Assembly (NCBI GenBank): GCA_024695065.1 | Contig: JAILIX010000024.1 | Location: 1-37,616, forward strand | Reading direction: 5' to 3' | Source of the DNA: Fretibacterium sp. | GTDB lineage: Bacteria; Synergistota; Synergistia; Synergistales; Aminobacteriaceae | Length of the DNA stretch: 37,616 bases | Shown here: positions 33,708-37,616 of the stretch, in pieces | Position numbering within the stretch: position 1 is the stretch's first letter | Layout: each line of letters begins with the position of its first letter | The notes under the pieces: generated by a model | The model's database searches: none | Told to the model about the DNA's origin: nothing | The model's input: only the letters and a program-made list of their open reading frames with translations | Position numbers and translations under genes: made by a program

Positions 33708-33737
33708 TTTAAATTCTGAGGGAAGATAAGTTATAAT
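33708..33737 (+). promoter_or_regulatory. Candidate promoter for the mreB-flagellar operon
   Basis: A perfect TATAAT (33732-33737) is 18 bases after TTTAAA (33708-33713), a 4/6 match to the -35 consensus. It lies about 40 bases upstream of the mreB start. Confidence 0.55.
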
Positions 33738-33775
33738 AGAGAGATAGAAATACCCGCGCTCCCGGGGGGGGTCGA

Positions 33776-34828
33776 GTGATGTTTGGGACAGATATAGGAA
33801 TAGATTTAGGGACGGCAACCGTTCTTATCTTCGAAAAAGGACATGACGTTGTGCTGCGCGAGCCGTCGGTGGTGGCTGTGGACCAGGACACGGGCGAGGT
33901 CCTGGCGGTGGGGTACGCGGCGAAGAATATGGTGGGGCGCACGCCGGGGAGCATCACCTCTGTGCGGCCGCTCCGGGATGGCGTGATTGCCAATTATTCC
34001 ATGACAGAAGCCATGCTTCAGCATTTCATGCGCAAGGTCACGCGGGGATGGAAGCGTTTCTTCCGCAACCGCGTGATGATTTGTGTTCCCTCCGGGGCGA
34101 CGGACGTTGAGCGCCGCGCTGTGCTGGAGGCCGCGCTGGAGGTGGGGGCCAGAGAAGCCTACCTCATAGAAGAGCCCATGGCTGCGGCCATCGGTGCTGA
34201 CCTCAACGTGGAGGAGGCCCGCGGCAAGATGGTGGTCGATATCGGCGGAGGCACCACGGATATCGCGGTCATCTCGCTGGGCGGGGTGGTGACGTCGAAG
34301 TCTCTGCGTCTGGGAGGGGACAAGTTCGACGAGGCCATCATGCGCTATCTCCGGCGGCAGTACAACCTGGCCATCGGCGAGCAGACGGCCGAGAACCTGA
34401 AGATCATAATCGGCACCTGCACTCCCCTTGAGGAGGACAAGAGCATGGTCATTAAGGGCCGGGACCTGGTTCAGGGCCTTCCCCGTCAGGTTGAAGTGAC
34501 GAGTTCCGCCGTGAATATGGCCATCGGCGAGATGATACAGACGCTGGTGGACGGGGTGAAGGACGTTCTGGAGCAGACGCCGCCGGAGCTTTCCTCCGAT
34601 ATCATAGACAGGGGCATTGTCCTGACAGGGGGAGGCGCTCTTCTGAGGGGCCTGACGGACCTCATTGCCCAGCAGACGGGCATTAACTGTTTTACGGCGG
34701 ACAACCCCATGGAGTCGGTGGCCAGGGGGACGGGACGGGCGCTGGCGGAGATTGACCGTCTGCGCGGCACCGGCCGCAGCAACATTCTGGTGAATATTAA
34801 GAAAAACAGCAGCCGCCGCCGATACTAA
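33776..34828 (+). CDS. MreB/Mbl-family rod-shape actin homologue
   Basis: The 350-residue product is an actin-like cell-shape protein. FGTDIGIDLGTATVLIF (phosphate 1) is at the N-terminus, MVVDIGGGTTDIAVISLGG (phosphate 2) at about 150, and the adenosine motif IVLTGGGALLRGL at about 280. It forms membrane filaments that organise wall synthesis. Start is GTG at 33776 or the adjacent ATG at 33779. It is followed directly by flgF and flgG, the same order as mbl-flhO-flhP in Bacillus subtilis. This supports an Mbl-like identity more than classic mreB, which usually has mreC next to it. Confidence 0.93.
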   Translation: MMFGTDIGIDLGTATVLIFEKGHDVVLREPSVVAVDQDTGEVLAVGYAAKNMVGRTPGSITSVRPLRDGVIANYSMTEAMLQHFMRKVTRGWKRFFRNRVMICVPSGATDVERRAVLEAALEVGAREAYLIEEPMAAAIGADLNVEEARGKMVVDIGGGTTDIAVISLGGVVTSKSLRLGGDKFDEAIMRYLRRQYNLAIGEQTAENLKIIIGTCTPLEEDKSMVIKGRDLVQGLPRQVEVTSSAVNMAIGEMIQTLVDGVKDVLEQTPPELSSDIIDRGIVLTGGGALLRGLTDLIAQQTGINCFTADNPMESVARGTGRALAEIDRLRGTGRSNILVNIKKNSSRRRY

Positions 34829-34857
34829 CAGTGGAATTGTTTTGAGGGGGTGATGGG

Positions 34858-35664
34858 GTGCACAGAGGACTTTACGCGGCCGCTTCCGCGATGCTGGTTC
34901 AGGAGACAAATCTGGACGTGGTGACGAACAACCTCGCCAACGTGGACACGCCGGGTTATCGCCGCCGTGTTTCGGCGTTTGCGGATTTCAGCGCTTACAT
35001 GGACCGTATTGAGAAGGTCTCCGAGGATGCGGAGACAAAGCTGATGACGACACCGCCCTTCACGATGAACTGGAAGGGCAGGCAGACCATCGGGACGATG
35101 GCACTGGCCAACATTTTTTCTGAGGACGTGATGGATGATCACCCAGGCGTCGTCAAGACGACGGAGAACCCCTTTGACATCGCCATTGACGGCCCCGGTT
35201 TTCTGGCTGTGCAGGACGGCGGCGGCAACAGGTTCTACACCCGGGCCGGGAACTTCACCCTCAACAGTGAGGGGATTATGACCACGCCCGACGGCCTGAC
35301 GCTTCAGGGCGAGGGCGGCGGCATTGAGATCGGCACGGCCTCAAAGGTGGTCATCACCCGGACAGGGCAGGTTATTGCGGACGGCGCCGCCGTGGCCAAT
35401 ATCCCGCTTTACACCTTTGAGAACCCCACGTACCTCCGCCACGCGTCAAAGAACCTTTTCACCCCCACGGAGCAGTCCGGCCAGCCTCAGGATGTGGAGG
35501 GCCCGCGCTTCTTCTCGGCGTCGCTGGAAATGTCCAACGTCAGCGTTGTGGAGGAGATGGTGCGCATGATCGAGGCCCAGCGTGCCTATGAGGGCGCGTC
35601 GAAGGCGCTGATGACCCACGATGACATGACCACCCGCCTCATCACATCCTACAGCAGAGGATAA
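34858..35664 (+). CDS. flgF: Flagellar basal-body rod protein FlgF
   Basis: The 268-residue protein has an N-terminal rod motif (ETNLDVVTNNLANVDTPGY) and a C-terminal FLG_BBR_C domain (EMSNVSVVEEMVRMIEAQRAY). It also has the middle segment NPFDIAIDGPGFLAVQDGGG. FlgF is part of the rod that crosses the periplasm. It is shorter and less typical than FlgG, fitting FlgF/FlhO. The GTG start has GAGGGGGTGATG before it. It is 16 bases upstream of flgG and 29 after mreB, so the genes are likely one operon. Confidence 0.9.
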   Translation: MHRGLYAAASAMLVQETNLDVVTNNLANVDTPGYRRRVSAFADFSAYMDRIEKVSEDAETKLMTTPPFTMNWKGRQTIGTMALANIFSEDVMDDHPGVVKTTENPFDIAIDGPGFLAVQDGGGNRFYTRAGNFTLNSEGIMTTPDGLTLQGEGGGIEIGTASKVVITRTGQVIADGAAVANIPLYTFENPTYLRHASKNLFTPTEQSGQPQDVEGPRFFSASLEMSNVSVVEEMVRMIEAQRAYEGASKALMTHDDMTTRLITSYSRG

Positions 35665-35680
35665 GCAGGAGGAATCACAG

Positions 35681-36472
35681 ATGTTAAGATCACTTTGGAC
35701 CAGCGCATCCGGCATGATCGCCCAGCAGACCCATCTGGACGTGGTTTCCCACAACCTTGCAAACGTCAACACCCAGGGATACAAGAAGCGGCGCGCGGAC
35801 TTTGAGGACCTGATGTATCAGGTGTGGCGGGAGCCGGGCACGCCTGTGGAGCCAAACTCGGTGGTCCCGACGGGTGTCCAGATTGGACTGGGCACCCGCG
35901 TTACGGCTACGCCCAGCTTTGGCGTGCAGGGGAACTTCCAGATCACGGACAACCCTCTGGACTGGGTCATTGCAGGTGAGAACGCCTACTTTCAGGTAAC
36001 GATGCAGGACGGCACCATCGCCTACACGAGGGCGGGGGCATGGCAGCTCGACAACGACGGCCAGATTGTCAACGAGGACGGCCTTCTGCTGGAGCCTGCC
36101 GTGGTTGTTCCTGAGGATGCGGAGGAGATTCAGCTCTCCAACACGGGGCTGGTGACCGTCCGTATGCCGGGCCAGACAGATCTTCAGGAGATCGGCCAGC
36201 TTGAGCTGGTCCGCTTCATCAATCCGGCGGGCCTTCGTGCCCTTGGGGACCGGCTTTTTGTGGAGACGCCCGCCAGCGGGGCTCCCATCGCGGGCCAGCC
36301 CGGGGACGAGGGAATGCCCGAGGTGCGGCAGAAGGTCATTGAGATGTCCAACGTTCAGGTCGTGGAGGAGATGGTCGAGATGATTGTCGCCCAGCGTGCC
36401 TACGAGGCTAACTCCAAGGGCATCCAGACGGCGGACGATCTTCTGCGCATTGCCAACGGCCTGAAGCGTTGA
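35681..36472 (+). CDS. flgG: Flagellar distal rod protein FlgG
   Basis: The 263-residue product matches FlgG, the distal rod subunit joined to the hook. It begins MLRSLWTSASGMIAQQTHLD, with the rod signature VVSHNLANVNTQGYKKRR. The middle has PLDWVIAGENAYFQVTMQDG and the C-terminus EMSNVQVVEEMVEMIVAQRAYEANSK. The ATG has AGGAGG eight bases upstream. FlgG is normally 260 residues, as here. Confidence 0.96.
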   Translation: MLRSLWTSASGMIAQQTHLDVVSHNLANVNTQGYKKRRADFEDLMYQVWREPGTPVEPNSVVPTGVQIGLGTRVTATPSFGVQGNFQITDNPLDWVIAGENAYFQVTMQDGTIAYTRAGAWQLDNDGQIVNEDGLLLEPAVVVPEDAEEIQLSNTGLVTVRMPGQTDLQEIGQLELVRFINPAGLRALGDRLFVETPASGAPIAGQPGDEGMPEVRQKVIEMSNVQVVEEMVEMIVAQRAYEANSKGIQTADDLLRIANGLKR

Positions 36473-36488
36473 CGGCGCTTTTCCGGCC

Positions 36489-37460
36489 ATGAAAATGATG
36501 TATGCTCTGAGGCGGGGCGGGCTCCGCCTCTTTTGTATACTGGCGGCGCTGCTGGCGGTCATCCCCGGAGCTTTTGCCGCTCAGCGGGCGGCGGAAGTCC
36601 ATATCACCGTTCCGTCCGTCATCTATATGCAGGACGCGGCCTTCACGCTGGGGGAGGCGGCCCGCATTGAGGGACCCGTTCAGGCGCGGGCGGCGCTGTC
36701 GTCGCTCATCCTCTCCACTTCCGGCGGTGTCCTGACCCGGGATGAGGTCCTTCAGGCCCTCAGAGCCAGCGGGCTGAACGATTTCAGAGTGGAGCTCCGG
36801 ATGCCTGTCCGCGTCCGTGTGGAGACGCCCGGCCCGGAGGGGAACGGGACGGAGACGCCGGATTACAGGCCGCAGCCCTCGGATACCTCCCTGTCCGCTA
36901 TGGTAAAATCAATTTCAGCATGGAATGGCGATGTGGAGGTAACGGCTGTGGGCTCCATCCCGCAGGGAAGACTGGTGGAGCCGGCGTCCATTGTGCCTGG
37001 AACACCGGCGGCGACGCTGCGCTTTCAGGATGACCGGGGTCGCGTGCGGTCCCTGTCCGTGCGGATGACATGGACTCAGAACGTTCTTGTTGCGGCAAGA
37101 ACTATCCAGCGGGACGTTCCCATCAGGAGGCGGGACCTCATGACCCGCTCCATGAAAATCACCCGGCCCGGCGTCTACGCCGTTGACCCGGCGGAGGCAG
37201 TCGGGCACGTCTCCCGCAAGGCTGTGAAGCAGGGGGAGCCCATTCCGCTGGAATTTCTGACGGGCCCGTCCCAGGTCAAAAAGGGCCGGAAGGTGACCAT
37301 CGTCGCACGTTACGGCGGGCTGACGGCGACGGCGGATGGAGTTCTTCTGGAGAGCGGTTCGCCGGGGGACCTGGTGAGGGTCCGCCGTTCGGATAACAGA
37401 AAAGCGGTTGTGAAAGGCTATATTGTGGACGAGAACACGGTGGAGGTGAGGGTCCAGTGA
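36489..37460 (+). CDS. flgA: Flagellar P-ring chaperone FlgA
   Basis: The 323-residue protein has a signal peptide (LRLFCILAALLAVIPGAFA, cleaved after AFA-AQR) and a C-terminal SAF/FlgA domain. That domain includes RTIQRDVPIRRRDLMTRSMK, PAEAVGHVSRKAVKQGEPI and VTIVARYGGLTATADG. FlgA helps assemble the FlgI P-ring in the periplasm. A longer N-terminal half (about 30-175) precedes the SAF domain, as in other long FlgA proteins. No clear Shine-Dalgarno is seen before the ATG at 36489; it lies 16 bases after flgG, so coupling is likely. Confidence 0.9.
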   Translation: MKMMYALRRGGLRLFCILAALLAVIPGAFAAQRAAEVHITVPSVIYMQDAAFTLGEAARIEGPVQARAALSSLILSTSGGVLTRDEVLQALRASGLNDFRVELRMPVRVRVETPGPEGNGTETPDYRPQPSDTSLSAMVKSISAWNGDVEVTAVGSIPQGRLVEPASIVPGTPAATLRFQDDRGRVRSLSVRMTWTQNVLVAARTIQRDVPIRRRDLMTRSMKITRPGVYAVDPAEAVGHVSRKAVKQGEPIPLEFLTGPSQVKKGRKVTIVARYGGLTATADGVLLESGSPGDLVRVRRSDNRKAVVKGYIVDENTVEVRVQ

Positions 37461-37616
37461 AAAAATGCTTAAAGGAAATTTTAACGTGTGTTTTGCTGGC
37501 TGTGTGGCTTGCGGCCCCGGCCGGCGCTCAGTCGCTGTGGGATGACCGCACGAACTGGCTGGCGGACGCCCGGCCCAGCCGGGTGGGAGACATCGTGACG
37601 GTCCTCATCAATGAAA
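37457..37616 (+). CDS. flgH: Flagellar L-ring protein FlgH, N-terminal part
   Basis: A GTG at 37457 overlaps the flgA stop (GTGA) and opens a frame that runs off the window. The first 53 residues contain a signal peptide (KEILTCVLLAVWLAAPAGA) and then QSLWDDRTNWLADARP, followed by VGDIVTVLINE, the FlgH signature. FlgH forms the L-ring in the outer membrane, confirming a diderm cell. Most FlgH proteins are lipoproteins; here cleavage appears to be AGA-QS with no lipobox cysteine. Confidence 0.88.
   Translation, partial: MKKCLKEILTCVLLAVWLAAPAGAQSLWDDRTNWLADARPSRVGDIVTVLINE

Overview
The window is a GC-rich chromosomal segment from a diderm bacterium. The outer-membrane machines (type II secretion secretin, flagellar FlgA/FlgH) sit beside genes common in anaerobes: a small 4Fe-4S ferredoxin, a FatA-like acyl-ACP thioesterase and LarE. 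My best guess is Synergistota; this is an inference from gene content and order, since I could not run a search. GTG and TTG starts are common here.

Layout. 1-1.3 kb: the 3' end of a copper-type P-ATPase overlapping larE. 1.3-2.2 kb: a promoter plus terminator that may make a short RNA, a 59-residue protein, a CAU-anticodon tRNA and a ferredoxin gene. 2.4-3.4 kb: an exported polysaccharide deacetylase. 3.4-13.5 kb (minus strand): a type II secretion operon running gspJ-K-L-M-N-C-I-D-E-F, with no gspG, gspH or prepilin peptidase. It is preceded by an O-antigen-ligase/PglL-like membrane protein and a fused transporter-like/spermidine-synthase-like protein (13.5-17.1 kb). 17.3-22.2 kb (minus): a tightly coupled chain of class V aminotransferase/cysteine desulfurase, acyl-ACP thioesterase, trkA and trkH. 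22.4-26.8 kb: the replication-origin region with DnaA boxes on both sides of dnaA, then dnaN and recF. 26.8-33.7 kb: a YgiQ-family radical SAM protein (minus), a large SbcC-like protein and a GNAT acetyltransferase. 33.7-37.6 kb: an mreB/mbl homologue followed by flgF, flgG, flgA and the start of flgH.

The most unusual content is a family of short palindromic repeats confined to about 21.9-30.1 kb. Around 30 copies of a 13-base hairpin (CCCAC or CCCGC, three bases, then GTGGG or GCGGG) are often spaced at 24 bases. They are combined with a head module, GGATTGAAGCTCAGGGGG, and a C-rich tail. They fill two intergenic regions and also lie in frame inside four genes: the cysteine desulfurase, dnaN, recF (about 88 extra residues) and the SbcC-like gene. 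A 24-base unit is eight codons, so copy number can change without breaking frame. Paired base changes in the hairpin arms suggest the stem is conserved. The SbcC-like protein keeps its coiled coils and a zinc-hook CPLCG but has lost the Walker A, signature and Walker B motifs of the ATPase head; no sbcD is seen here. Because SbcCD normally attacks DNA hairpins, loss of that activity beside proliferating palindromes is a testable hypothesis.
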